Source: Pseudomonadota bacterium (lineage in GTDB: Bacteria > Pseudomonadota > Gammaproteobacteria > Burkholderiales > Methylophilaceae). Taken from it: a DNA stretch of 12,655 nt. Numbering within the stretch: position 1 is the first letter of the stretch; the number at the start of each line of letters is the position of its first letter. Position numbers and translations under genes: made by a program. The DNA lies in contig JAEWTK010000283.1 of assembly GCA_023459535.1 (NCBI GenBank), positions 1 through 12,655 on the forward strand, written 5' to 3'. Below the pieces are notes generated by a model that saw nothing but the letters and a program-made list of their open reading frames with translations, was not told where the DNA came from and ran no database searches. This document shows positions 1 to 6,236 of this stretch, one piece after another.

Positions 1-2
1 AA

Positions 3-167
3 ACAGCCCTAATGGAGTATGGTGTGATGCTGATGGCAGGCGCCAGTGGCCTCCTTGCCTTGACTTATGATGGCTGGTTGAAAGTTGCTGTCATTGCAAG
101 TTGGTGTCTGATTTATCTTGTCATTATGGTATCGATAGACAGGGCTTGGGCTGTCAGAAAGCATTAA
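3..167 (+). CDS. C-terminal end of a membrane protein (5' truncated)
   Basis: An open frame runs in from the left edge and stops at TAA 165-167, giving the last 54 residues of a protein whose start lies outside the window. The fragment is mostly hydrophobic, with two stretches long enough to span a membrane (around GVMLMAGASGLLALTY and VAVIASWCLIYLVIMV), and ends in a short basic tail (DRAWAVRKH). This fits the end of an integral inner-membrane protein with a cytoplasmic tail. The nearby nucleotide-sugar dehydratase makes a polysaccharide-related protein, such as a polyprenyl-phosphate glycosyltransferase or a polymerase, a reasonable guess. No family motif survives in the fragment, so the product is not identified. 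Confidence 0.55.
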   Translation, partial: TALMEYGVMLMAGASGLLALTYDGWLKVAVIASWCLIYLVIMVSIDRAWAVRKH

Positions 168-200
168 CAGAGGTTTTTCTGATATTGCCAAACACTCAAT

Positions 201-229
201 TTGACCTCATATAGTGATATTGGCATAAT
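201..229 (+). promoter_or_regulatory. Probable sigma70 promoter of the parDE operon
   Basis: A -35 element TTGACC (201-206) and a -10 element CATAAT (224-229) are separated by exactly 17 bp, 30 bp ahead of the parD start codon. The expected transcript start would be near 236, leaving a short leader that holds the ribosome site GGGAG (248-252), 6 nt before the ATG. The -10 box lies inside the palindrome at 219-237. Confidence 0.6.
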
Positions 230-237
230 ATGCCAAT
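219..237. promoter_or_regulatory. 19-bp palindrome, probable ParD operator
   Basis: Arms ATTGGCATA (219-227) and TATGCCAAT (229-237) are perfect reverse complements around a central A. The palindrome covers the -10 box of the promoter at 201-229. Antitoxins with a ribbon-helix-helix fold, such as ParD, usually repress their own operon by binding such sites, so this is the obvious autoregulatory operator. A partial half-site in inverted orientation (TTGGCAATA read on the minus strand, 183-191) lies about 35 bp upstream and may be a second contact. ParD binding is inferred. Confidence 0.6.
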
Positions 238-258
238 TAACTTCATCGGGAGATTGAT

Positions 259-540
259 ATGCCGACTCGTAATGTTGTGCTGACCAATCATCAGGCTTCT
301 TTTGTCGAGCAACTTGTCACCAGCGGTCGCTATCAGAATGTCAGTGAGGTTCTACGGGAAGGGTTGAGGCTAGTAGAACAGCGCGAGGTCGAGGATGCAT
401 CGCGTTTGGAGATTCTTCGCTCTGCTGTCAGGGCTGGCATTGGGGATATTGAAGCAGGTCGCTTTATTACTTTTGATACTCAGGAATCCTTGAGAACTCA
501 CCTCAAATCCATCACGGCTAAATCAATTGCTGATGTATGA
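259..540 (+). CDS. parD: ParD-family antitoxin
   Basis: This 93-residue protein has the layout of ParD/CC2985-type antitoxins. A short N-terminal strand (TRNVVLTN, residues 3-10) and two helices (about 11-22 and 28-42, with GRYQNVSEVLREGLRLVEQ) form the ribbon-helix-helix DNA-binding domain. A polar C-terminal tail would wrap and neutralise the toxin; the motif ILRSAVRAGIGDIEAGRF (52-69) is typical of the family. It should bind DNA as a dimer and repress its own promoter, with the toxin as co-repressor. The start ATG has a Shine-Dalgarno GGGAG 6 nt upstream. The stop codon overlaps the parE start in an ATGA, so the two are translationally coupled. The tail beyond about residue 70 is longer than in many ParD proteins. 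Confidence 0.88.
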   Translation: MPTRNVVLTNHQASFVEQLVTSGRYQNVSEVLREGLRLVEQREVEDASRLEILRSAVRAGIGDIEAGRFITFDTQESLRTHLKSITAKSIADV

Positions 541-878
541 GCCGAGCTTGGCGCGTCAGGCTGACTCAACAAGCCGAACGGGATTTGCTCAATATATTGA
601 GATGGACTGCAGAGCGCTTTGGGACTCTTCAGGCCGAGAATTACGCCGAGACGCTCATGTCGGCAATCGAGGCGCTGAGTGACGGCCCAGACATTCCTGG
701 CACAAAGGATCGAGATGAGTTGGCTCCAGGGGTTCGCGTATTGCATGTTGCACGATATGGGCGCAAGGGACGTCACTTTGTGGTTTTCAGGAGTGCTGAA
801 GAACAGATTATCGAAGTGCTCCGATTGCTTCACGACAGCATGGAGCTAGCCAGACATATGTCGGCGGCCAATGACTAA
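537..878 (+). CDS. parE: ParE/RelE-superfamily toxin
   Basis: This is a 113-residue protein of the ParE type. Helices at the N-terminus (QQAERDLLNILRWTAERFG, 11-29, and AENYAETLMSAIEAL, 33-47) are followed by a beta-sheet core with GVRVLHVARYGRKGRHFVVF (65-84) and IIEVLRLLHDSMEL (91-104). ParE toxins typically poison DNA gyrase, while RelE relatives cleave mRNA on the ribosome. The sequence resembles ParE more closely, but the target cannot be read from it. The gene starts inside the parD stop (ATGA, 537-540), so translation depends on parD and toxin output follows antitoxin output. The length is slightly above the usual 95-105 residues because of a short C-terminal tail. The gene appears intact. 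Confidence 0.87.
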   Translation: MSRAWRVRLTQQAERDLLNILRWTAERFGTLQAENYAETLMSAIEALSDGPDIPGTKDRDELAPGVRVLHVARYGRKGRHFVVFRSAEEQIIEVLRLLHDSMELARHMSAAND

Positions 879-1153
879 CCGTAATGAAGTCGGAGCATTT
901 TGAAACTCCATTATGTGTGGCGGATGTCGAGTGAAATATCTGGGTGCATTCCAGAAAAAATCTGCTTTGGGTTGAGTGCGTCCGATTTTCAAATCTACGC
1001 GCCACAAATATTCCGTCTACACAGGCGCATCTTTGCTGAGCACAGGGCAATTGATTCATAATCAATTGCAATATTGTAAGTAATAGGTTCACGGTTTTTG
1101 TTATCATTTCGTAATAAAAACCAGCTTGCCTGACAGGTAAATTTTCAGTCCAC
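879..1153. other. 275-bp intergenic region between parE and the dehydratase gene
   Basis: No gene is supported here. The region becomes A+T-rich towards its right end. It holds the long palindrome at 1047-1069 and a possible promoter just downstream: TTCACG (1088-1093), 18 bp, TAATAA (1112-1117). That promoter is weak against consensus but sits at a sensible distance from the ATG at 1154. No convincing Rho-independent terminator follows parE. Confidence 0.5.
1047..1069. repeat. Perfect 10-bp inverted repeat, possible operator
   Basis: Arms GCAATTGATT (1047-1056) and AATCAATTGC (1060-1069) are perfect reverse complements separated by CAT. The element lies about 85 bp before the dehydratase start and 19 bp upstream of a candidate -35 box. 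There is no T-run on either side, so it is more like a protein-binding site than a terminator. The binding factor is unknown. Confidence 0.5.
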
Positions 1154-3097
1154 ATGCCATCCAATAAAGAATCCTATCGTTTTTTGCCCGCAAGATTGAT
1201 CAACCTGCGTAGTTGGCGCACTTTTTCGGCTTGGGCACATGATGTTGTTGCCGCTGTTTTGGCTTGGTGGTTGGCTTATCTGCTCAGATTCAACTATGAG
1301 ATACCCGCCAGCTTTGTTGCGTCTATGTGGGATGCTGCTGTCTGGGTGGTTCCGTTGCAGGCTTTTGCCTTTCTGATTTTCGGTTTATATCAAGGTATCT
1401 GGCGCTTTGCCAGCATGCCCGATCTTTATCGTATCTTTAAAGCGATTGTCTTTTCAGCATTTTCCGTTGCTGCGGTGCTGTTCATGTTCCAGCCCGGTGT
1501 TATCGTTCCCAGATCCATTTTGCTGCTCGACCCGATTCTGCTGATTTTGCTGATGGGTGGCAGTCGCATCTTCTATCGTGCCTGGAAGGAACACAAGTTG
1601 TATGGAAACATCAACAAGCTTGGCAAGGCGGTGCTAGTGCTGGGTGCTGGCGAGGCAGCCATTAGCCTGGTGCGTGACTTGGCACGCAGCGAAGAGTGGC
1701 GGGTGGTGGGCATACTGGATGACGACAAGGCGATGCAGGGACGACAGATACAGGGTGTCAAGGTGATCGCCGGTATTGCAAAATTACCGGAAATTTCCCG
1801 TCAGATGTCAGTCAGCCATGTCATAGTTGCCATGCCATCTGCCGCACATCAAGCCCGTAGAAGAGCGGTGGAGATCGCCAATGAATGTGGCTTGACTGTT
1901 CTGACTGTGCCTTCATTCGAGGATTTGATAAGCGGCAAGGTAAGCGTTTCGCAGATTCGGCCAATCGAGGTTGAGGATTTGCTCGGGCGCGAACCGGTGA
2001 AGCTGGATGATGCCGGTGTGCATGAGTTTCTGGAAGATCAGGTGGTAATGGTCACCGGAGCAGGTGGCTCTATCGGCTCCGAGCTGTGCAGGCAGATTGT
2101 AAGATTCAATCCGGCCATGCTGATTTGTTATGACTTGTCGGAATTTGCTCTTTATCAGCTGGAACAGGAGTTCGCCGGCCGGCATATGAAATCCAGAGTG
2201 ATCTATCTGGTGGGCGATATCAAGAACGAGAAACGCTTGAAGCAGATCATGGGACGTTATCAGCCATCTGCAGTGTTCCATGCAGCGGCTTACAAGCATG
2301 TGCCGCTGATGGAGCATCAGAATGTGGCGGAGGCGCTTTCCAACAATGTGCTGGGAACCTTTACGTTGGCCAAGGTCTGTAAGGAGGCTGGTGTTGAGAA
2401 ATTTGTCATGGTTTCCACCGACAAGGCGGTGAATCCGACCAATGTCATGGGAGCCAGCAAGCGTCTGGCAGAGATGGTGTGCCAGGGATTGCAGGAAAAC
2501 GCGGCAAAAGATGCAGGTGCCACGCGCTTTGTCATCGTGCGCTTCGGCAATGTGCTGGGTAGTAGCGGTAGTGTGATTCCCAAGTTCCGCGAACAGATCG
2601 CCAAGGGCGGGCCGGTGACGATCACGCATCCGGAGATCACCCGCTATTTCATGTCGATCCCGGAGGCGGCGCAACTGGTGATGCAGGCCGGTCTGATGGG
2701 CGAGGGTGGCGATATTTTTGTGCTGGATATGGGTGAACCGGTGCGTATCGTCGATCTGGCGAGGGACATGATCAAGCTTTCCGGCTTGCAGGAGGACGAG
2801 GTCAGTATCCTGTTTACCGGCTTGCGTCCCGGAGAGAAACTGTATGAGGAACTGCTGGCAGACGATGAACATACCTTGCCAACGCCGCACCCCAAATTGC
2901 GTATCGCCATGGCGAGAAGTGCTGACAAGGCTTGGGTGCGCGCGTTGGTAAAGTGGATAGACGGTCTGGCAACAATTGAGCAGGAAGATCAGATCAAGGA
3001 AGATCTAAAAATTTGGGTGCAGGAATACGTGGGCGACGTGAACGGCAAGAAGAGCGACCAAGTGGCCATGGTGCCGGGGAAGATGACGCTGCATTAG
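1154..3097 (+). CDS. Membrane-anchored nucleotide-sugar dehydratase/epimerase (WbpM/CapD/PglF type)
   Basis: This 647-residue protein has the full length and layout of WbpM-type enzymes. Four membrane helices lie at about residues 28-45, 60-80, 95-112 and 118-136. A first Rossmann domain follows with VLVLGAGEAA (160-169), then the catalytic short-chain dehydrogenase domain with NAD(P)-binding TGAGGSIG (301-308). The catalytic area reads STDK (421-424) followed by M432 and K436, the Met-for-Tyr change known in WbpM (S/T-M-K rather than S-Y-K). The GLRPGEKLYEEL stretch (556-567) is also typical. The family makes UDP-4-keto-6-deoxy sugars from UDP-GlcNAc at the inner membrane for O-antigen, capsule or glycan building. 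The exact substrate is not readable. The ATG at 1154 has only a weak ribosome site. Confidence 0.9.
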   Translation: MPSNKESYRFLPARLINLRSWRTFSAWAHDVVAAVLAWWLAYLLRFNYEIPASFVASMWDAAVWVVPLQAFAFLIFGLYQGIWRFASMPDLYRIFKAIVFSAFSVAAVLFMFQPGVIVPRSILLLDPILLILLMGGSRIFYRAWKEHKLYGNINKLGKAVLVLGAGEAAISLVRDLARSEEWRVVGILDDDKAMQGRQIQGVKVIAGIAKLPEISRQMSVSHVIVAMPSAAHQARRRAVEIANECGLTVLTVPSFEDLISGKVSVSQIRPIEVEDLLGREPVKLDDAGVHEFLEDQVVMVTGAGGSIGSELCRQIVRFNPAMLICYDLSEFALYQLEQEFAGRHMKSRVIYLVGDIKNEKRLKQIMGRYQPSAVFHAAAYKHVPLMEHQNVAEALSNNVLGTFTLAKVCKEAGVEKFVMVSTDKAVNPTNVMGASKRLAEMVCQGLQENAAKDAGATRFVIVRFGNVLGSSGSVIPKFREQIAKGGPVTITHPEITRYFMSIPEAAQLVMQAGLMGEGGDIFVLDMGEPVRIVDLARDMIKLSGLQEDEVSILFTGLRPGEKLYEELLADDEHTLPTPHPKLRIAMARSADKAWVRALVKWIDGLATIEQEDQIKEDLKIWVQEYVGDVNGKKSDQVAMVPGKMTLH

Positions 3098-3134
3098 CAT
3101 TGGCTGATGTCGTCGGTGTTCAAGACGGAGTGCT

Positions 3135-3716
3135 ATGAAGATCTTTTCCTGGTTATATGTGCGCGCTCTGCAATGGTCTCGGCATCGTTATGCTGCCTGG
3201 TATCTGGGTGGTTTGAGTTTTGCCGAATCTTCGTTTTTTCCGATTCCGCCGGATGTAATACTTGCGCCCATGTGCCTGGCAGACCCGAAGCGGGCATGGT
3301 GGTTTGCAGCGCTGACTACGATAACATCAATTGCAGGTGGGGCATTAGGCTATCTGATCGGCTACTTTGCATTCGACCTGATAGAGCCCTGGATCGCTGG
3401 CGGAAAATACTGGCAAGCATATCAGGCTGCGGTTGCATGGTTCGGTGAATGGGGCTTCTGGGCAGTCTTGATAGCCGGATTTTCACCGATTCCGTACAAG
3501 GCGTTTACCATTTCGGCCGGTGTGCTGGCCATGCCGTTTTTGCCCTTTATCCTGGCTTCTGCCGTAGGGCGCGGTGCACGATTTTTTCTGGTGGCGGGTC
3601 TGATTCGATGGGGCGGCCAACGTATGGAGGGGATGATCAAGGACTATATTGATCGAATCGGTTGGGTCACGGTGTTATTGCTGGCGTTTTTTGTGGCGTA
3701 TCACTACTTCAATTAA
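3135..3716 (+). CDS. YqaA/DedA-type (VTT domain) inner-membrane protein
   Basis: This 193-residue polytopic membrane protein is related to DedA/YqaA proteins (SNARE-associated, VTT domain). The N-terminal re-entrant motif is visible as FAESSFFPIPPDVILAP (29-45). The second conserved block is GFSPIPYKAFTISAGVLAM (115-133), followed by ASAVGRGARFFLVAG (141-155) with the conserved Gly/Arg residues. DedA proteins help move lipid carriers such as undecaprenyl phosphate across the inner membrane. The function of the YqaA branch is not settled. The ATG has GGAG (3127-3130) 4 nt upstream. The gene follows the dehydratase by 37 bp with no terminator between, so the two are probably cotranscribed, which fits an envelope role. 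Confidence 0.82.
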   Translation: MKIFSWLYVRALQWSRHRYAAWYLGGLSFAESSFFPIPPDVILAPMCLADPKRAWWFAALTTITSIAGGALGYLIGYFAFDLIEPWIAGGKYWQAYQAAVAWFGEWGFWAVLIAGFSPIPYKAFTISAGVLAMPFLPFILASAVGRGARFFLVAGLIRWGGQRMEGMIKDYIDRIGWVTVLLLAFFVAYHYFN

Positions 3717-3845
3717 CCTGAAATTGTAATTTAAACAGCTGAGCATGGAATGCTTAAGCGGCGTATGGTTTAGCCGAGATTTTCTCTGTGATCTCTGTGC
3801 GCTCTGTGGCTCATGGCTTTTTAAGATGAATAAAGAGGTTCTGCT
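3717..3845. other. 129-bp gap before galU with a CTCTGTG tract
   Basis: No gene is seen on either strand. CTCTGTG occurs three times at exact 9-bp steps (3784-3790, 3793-3799, 3802-3808). A short imperfect hairpin (AGCAT 3742-3746 with ATGCT 3750-3754) lacks a T-run. A seven-codon leader-like frame begins at 3826 and ends across the galU start. Confidence 0.5.
3784..3808. repeat. Three CTCTGTG units at 9-bp spacing
   Basis: Units begin at 3784, 3793 and 3802, each followed by two variable bases (AT, CG, GC), then TCATGGC. From general memory, tracts of this style (CTCTGTG repeated with short variable spacers) turn up between genes in unrelated bacterial genomes. Whether this one belongs to a dispersed family cannot be checked from this window. 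Confidence 0.5.
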
Positions 3846-4715
3846 TTGAAAAAAATTACCAAAGCCGTTTTTCCGGTCGCCGGACTCGGCACCCGATTTT
3901 TGCCAGCGACCAAGGCCAGCCCGAAGGAAATGCTGCCGATAGTCGATATCCCGCTGATTCAATATGCGGCAGAGGAGGCGATTGCGGCAGGTGTGACGGA
4001 ACTGATTTTTGTTACCGGGCGCAACAAGCGCTCCATCCCCGACCATTTCGATACCTCCTTTGAACTGGAGGCCAAGCTGGAAGCCAGTGGCAAGTCCGAA
4101 GTGCTGGATGCGATACGCAAAATCCTGCCCAAGGGTGTTTCCTGCATTTATATCCGCCAGCCGGAAGCCTTGGGCTTGGGCCATGCCGTACTGTGCGCCA
4201 AGCCGGTGGTCGGCAACGAACCGTTTGCCGTGATCCTGGCGGATGACCTGATCGATGGCACCGTGCCCTGTATGCAGCAGATGACGGCGTTGTTTGACAA
4301 GACTGGCAGCTCCATTTTGGGCGTTGAGGATGTGGCGCCAAGCGAGACTGGCAGTTACGGCATCGTTGATACCGCTAGCGTCAAGGCCGATGCGGCGGAA
4401 GTCAAAAGCATCGTCGAAAAACCCAGGCCGGAAGATGCGCCCTCGACACTGGCGGTGGTCGGACGCTATGTGTTGACGCCAAAGATCTTCGATCTGCTGG
4501 AGCAGGTCAAGCCGGGCAAGGGTGGTGAGATACAGCTGACCGATGCCATTTCGGCCCTGCTGCAATATGAAAAGGTGCTGGCTTATCGCTTTGCCGGCAA
4601 ACGCTACGATTGCGGCAGCAAGCTGGGTTACATGAAGGCCAATGTAGAATTCGCGCTCAGGCACCCGGAAATCGGCGCCGAGTTTGCCGAATATCTGAAG
4701 CAGGTGAAGGCTTAG
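3846..4715 (+). CDS. galU: UTP-glucose-1-phosphate uridylyltransferase
   Basis: GalU makes UDP-glucose from UTP and glucose-1-phosphate in the cytoplasm, supplying lipopolysaccharide, capsule and glycogen or trehalose pathways. The 289-residue length is normal. The nucleotidyltransferase signature [18 protein letters not shown] spans 12-29. Other family blocks are [14 protein letters not shown] (107-120), the metal-site region LADDL (131-135), EKP (191-193) and GGEIQLTDA (226-234). Translation appears to begin at TTG (3846-3848), placed 7 nt after AGAGG (3834-3838). This start gives the expected [16 protein letters not shown]-terminus, and no in-frame ATG fits. A seven-codon frame starting at ATG 3826 ends in a TGA (3847-3849) that overlaps this start. 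The upstream dehydratase gene suggests a shared envelope-sugar role. Confidence 0.95.
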   Translation: MKKITKAVFPVAGLGTRFLPATKASPKEMLPIVDIPLIQYAAEEAIAAGVTELIFVTGRNKRSIPDHFDTSFELEAKLEASGKSEVLDAIRKILPKGVSCIYIRQPEALGLGHAVLCAKPVVGNEPFAVILADDLIDGTVPCMQQMTALFDKTGSSILGVEDVAPSETGSYGIVDTASVKADAAEVKSIVEKPRPEDAPSTLAVVGRYVLTPKIFDLLEQVKPGKGGEIQLTDAISALLQYEKVLAYRFAGKRYDCGSKLGYMKANVEFALRHPEIGAEFAEYLKQVKA

Positions 4716-4717
4716 CC

Positions 4718-5257
4718 ATGTCTAAGGAAAACCCTCAACAGTATCTGGATATGGCCGAGCTGTTGATCGGTGAGACTGAGGTGCGAGCAGCCATCAGCGA
4801 CATGGCCGGCCATATTACCCGCGATCTCGGAGACAGCAAACCGCTGGTGATGTGCGTGATGGGCGGCAGCGTGGTGTTTACCGGGCAACTGTTGCCGCAG
4901 CTCAATTTTCCGCTGGAATTCGATTACGTGCAGGCGACTCGTTATCGTGATCAGACTGAAGGTTCGTACCTGGTCTGGAAAGTGATGCCAGGCGAGAACG
5001 TCAGGGGCAGGACCGTGCTGTTGCTGGATGACATTCTGGACGAAGGCGTGACACTGGATGCAATCGTAAAAGCATGCTTGCAACAGGGTGCAAAGCGGGT
5101 GGTGATTGCGGTGCTGGTGGAAAAGGAGCTGAACAGGCCCAAGCCGGTGAGCGCCGATTACATTGGTTTGCGGGTGCCAGACCGCTATGTGTTCGGCTGC
5201 GGCATGGATATCTATGGTTGGTGGCGCAACCTGCCAGCGATCTACGCGCTGAAGTGA
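4718..5257 (+). CDS. hpt: Hypoxanthine-guanine phosphoribosyltransferase
   Basis: This enzyme salvages hypoxanthine and guanine by joining them to PRPP, giving IMP and GMP in the cytoplasm. The 179-residue protein has the type I phosphoribosyltransferase fold. The PRPP loop is VLLLDDILDEGVTL (100-113), with the paired acidic residues D104 and D105. The family's flexible-loop region is QATRYRDQTEG (72-82), and the pyrophosphate-site turn is VMGGSVVF (47-54). The loop reads DEG where E. coli Hpt has DTG; I recall the Glu form from other betaproteobacterial relatives, so it is not taken as a defect. The ATG lies 2 bp after the galU stop, with GAAGG (4706-4710) inside the end of galU, so the two genes are very likely cotranscribed. 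Confidence 0.92.
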   Translation: MSKENPQQYLDMAELLIGETEVRAAISDMAGHITRDLGDSKPLVMCVMGGSVVFTGQLLPQLNFPLEFDYVQATRYRDQTEGSYLVWKVMPGENVRGRTVLLLDDILDEGVTLDAIVKACLQQGAKRVVIAVLVEKELNRPKPVSADYIGLRVPDRYVFGCGMDIYGWWRNLPAIYALK

Positions 5258-5265
5258 TCTTTGGT

Positions 5266-5291
5266 ACTACTTTCAGCCTTCAGTAGTTTTT
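5266..5291 (+). terminator. Weak candidate terminator after hpt
   Basis: A 6-bp stem ACTACT (5266-5271) / AGTAGT (5282-5287) with a 10-nt loop runs into five Ts (5287-5291). It sits 9 bp after the hpt stop and overlaps the end of the convergent S4 gene. The stem is short and A+T-rich, so termination would be inefficient. Confidence 0.3.
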
Positions 5292-5497
5292 ACTTCTATC
5301 TTCACCCCCATACATTCGACGGACTGACCTGCACGGATCTTCGCCGTCTTCCGGCTTTCCGCTTTTCCATCCACTTTCACCAGGCCTTCGGCCACCATCA
5401 CTTTTCCCCGGCCGCCACTATCGGCCACGCCAGCCAGTTTGAGCAGATCGCACAGGGCGATGTGTTCTTTTGCGAGTTCGAATGTGACGGTTTGCAT
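5273..5497 (-). CDS. Small S4-domain RNA-binding protein (YbcJ type)
   Basis: This 74-residue protein is little more than one S4 RNA-binding domain. It reads LCDLLKLAGVADSGGRGKVM, then VAEGLVKVDGKAESRKTAKI and an AGQSVE turn, closely matching E. coli YbcJ. Such proteins bind structured RNA and are thought to act around ribosomes or tRNA, though the YbcJ role is not established. The ATG at 5497 is chosen because MQTVTFELAKEHIALCDLL aligns with the family's N-terminus; a TTG further out at 5536 would add 13 residues with no family match. The ribosome site is weak. The gene converges on hpt with 15 bp between their stops. Confidence 0.82.
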   Translation of the reverse strand: MQTVTFELAKEHIALCDLLKLAGVADSGGRGKVMVAEGLVKVDGKAESRKTAKIRAGQSVECMGVKIEVKTTEG

Positions 5498-5535
5498 GAA
5501 GTGGGTTTGAAGATTCGCTGAAATAATAAAACGCA

Positions 5536-5541
5536 AGTATA
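5536..5541 (-). promoter_or_regulatory. Candidate -10 box for the S4 gene
   Basis: Read on the minus strand, TATACT at 5541-5536 would give a leader of about 30 nt before the ATG at 5497. No good -35 box sits at the right distance, so this is tentative. Confidence 0.25.
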
Positions 5542-5620
5542 TCAGTAGCGTTAAATAGATCTGCCTGAATTCTGCACATTAGAAGCTGATGAACTTGTCA
5601 GTTGATGCTGATTTGAGAGA

Positions 5621-5643
5621 TGCAGGCAGAGTAACTTCCTGCA
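5621..5643. repeat. Inverted repeat just after the DUF167 gene
   Basis: TGCAGG (5621-5626) and CCTGCA (5638-5643) form a perfect 6-bp stem with an 11-nt loop, immediately downstream of the minus-strand DUF167 stop. No T-run follows in the transcribed direction, so it could protect the RNA 3' end or be chance. Confidence 0.3.
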
Positions 5644-5644
5644 C

Positions 5645-5962
5645 CTATTTATGCGTGCTTTTTGCTGTTTCAGCAAAAAAGTCCTCGATAATCTTGGGTA
5701 ATTTTTTTGGGGATTTGACTCGCAACTGCTTGTTGATGTTGAAGCGACCAAATACCACTTCGATATCTTTGGTGTTGACACCGAAGATGGGTGCCAGAAA
5801 CTTGACCATATGGTCCGTTGCCTTGCCGTTGGTCGGCTCTGCCGTCACACTTACTTTCAGCTGACTTCCCTTGACCTTGCCGACTACATCTTTTTTAGCG
5901 CTGGGCGTGCCTAGAATATTCAGTACTAGTGTGTCGCCATCCCATGCGCAATATGCGTCCAT
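5645..5962 (-). CDS. DUF167/YggU family protein
   Basis: The protein resembles the small YggU (UPF0235) family. The block LVLNILGTPSAKKDVVGKVKG precedes LKVSVTAEPTNGKATDHMVK and FLAPIFGVNTKDIEVVFG, matching the order of the family's P-x-A-x-x-D, A-P-P-x-x-G-K-A-N and L-x-V...G motifs. The biochemical role is unknown. The core is divergent: the usual Asn after GKA is Thr, and a lysine-rich 20-residue tail follows the domain. The ATG at 5962 is used because it aligns with the domain, but it lacks a ribosome site. A TTG at 6007 has AGAGGA about 8 nt upstream and may be the true start, giving 120 residues. An ATG at 6040 is also in frame. Confidence 0.75.
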   Translation of the reverse strand: MDAYCAWDGDTLVLNILGTPSAKKDVVGKVKGSQLKVSVTAEPTNGKATDHMVKFLAPIFGVNTKDIEVVFGRFNINKQLRVKSPKKLPKIIEDFFAETAKSTHK

Positions 5963-6040
5963 ATTAATACGGTTACTCGATTTTTCCGGTGATGCCTTGG
6001 CTGCCAATGCACATTTCCTCTTTAAATTGCCGGTCTGCAT

Positions 6041-6236
6041 GAATGATATGTCTGATTGCCCACTCGGCCCAGATTGGATTATAGGTTATCGGAAGTGATG
6101 ACATGAAATGCATGCATGTTTATGTGTTTTGATCTTGATGTTGCATGATGCAGTTTTTGAATATGGCTAGAATGTGCGATTTCGACTGTATCAGCACAGT
6201 TCTTCAAAAAACCATGGAGTGGTCAAGGGAATGAAC
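6041..6236. other. Divergent intergenic region between DUF167 and the porin
   Basis: This stretch separates the minus-strand DUF167 gene from the plus-strand porin-mod cluster and must hold the control region for the cluster. It contains ATGCATGCAT (6108-6117) and a second small palindrome TGCAT-G-ATGCA (6142-6152). No strong plus-strand sigma70 promoter is visible; TAGAAT (6168-6173) is a possible -10 box without a fitting -35. I looked for an E. coli-like ModE operator (TATATA half-sites) and saw none. Ribosome site AAGGGA (6225-6230) precedes the porin. Confidence 0.5.
6078..6107 (-). promoter_or_regulatory. Probable promoter of the DUF167 gene
   Basis: Read on the minus strand, a perfect -10 box TATAAT (6083-6078) follows TTCATG (6107-6102) with an 18-bp spacer. 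Transcription would start near 6071, upstream of all three candidate starts (6040, 6007, 5962), so it does not by itself choose among them. Confidence 0.4.

Noticed and set aside
1913..2890. Long minus-strand frame of 325 codons inside the dehydratase gene
   Set aside because: Antisense shadow of a well-supported WbpM-type gene; His/Leu/Gln-rich translation with no family features.
3107..3448. Frame of 113 codons overlapping the YqaA-type gene
   Set aside because: The 3135-3716 frame carries the family motifs and a ribosome site; this one does not.
3742..3754. Small hairpin AGCAT/ATGCT as a terminator after the YqaA-type gene
   Set aside because: Only five base pairs with no following T-run.
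5039..5057. DEG in place of DTG in the PRPP loop of the phosphoribosyltransferase as a defect
   Set aside because: The two key acidic residues remain, and the Glu form is recalled from other members of this enzyme group.
6041..6236. ModE operator in front of the porin-mod cluster
   Set aside because: No E. coli-like paired TATATA half-sites were found; the palindromes present do not match that pattern.
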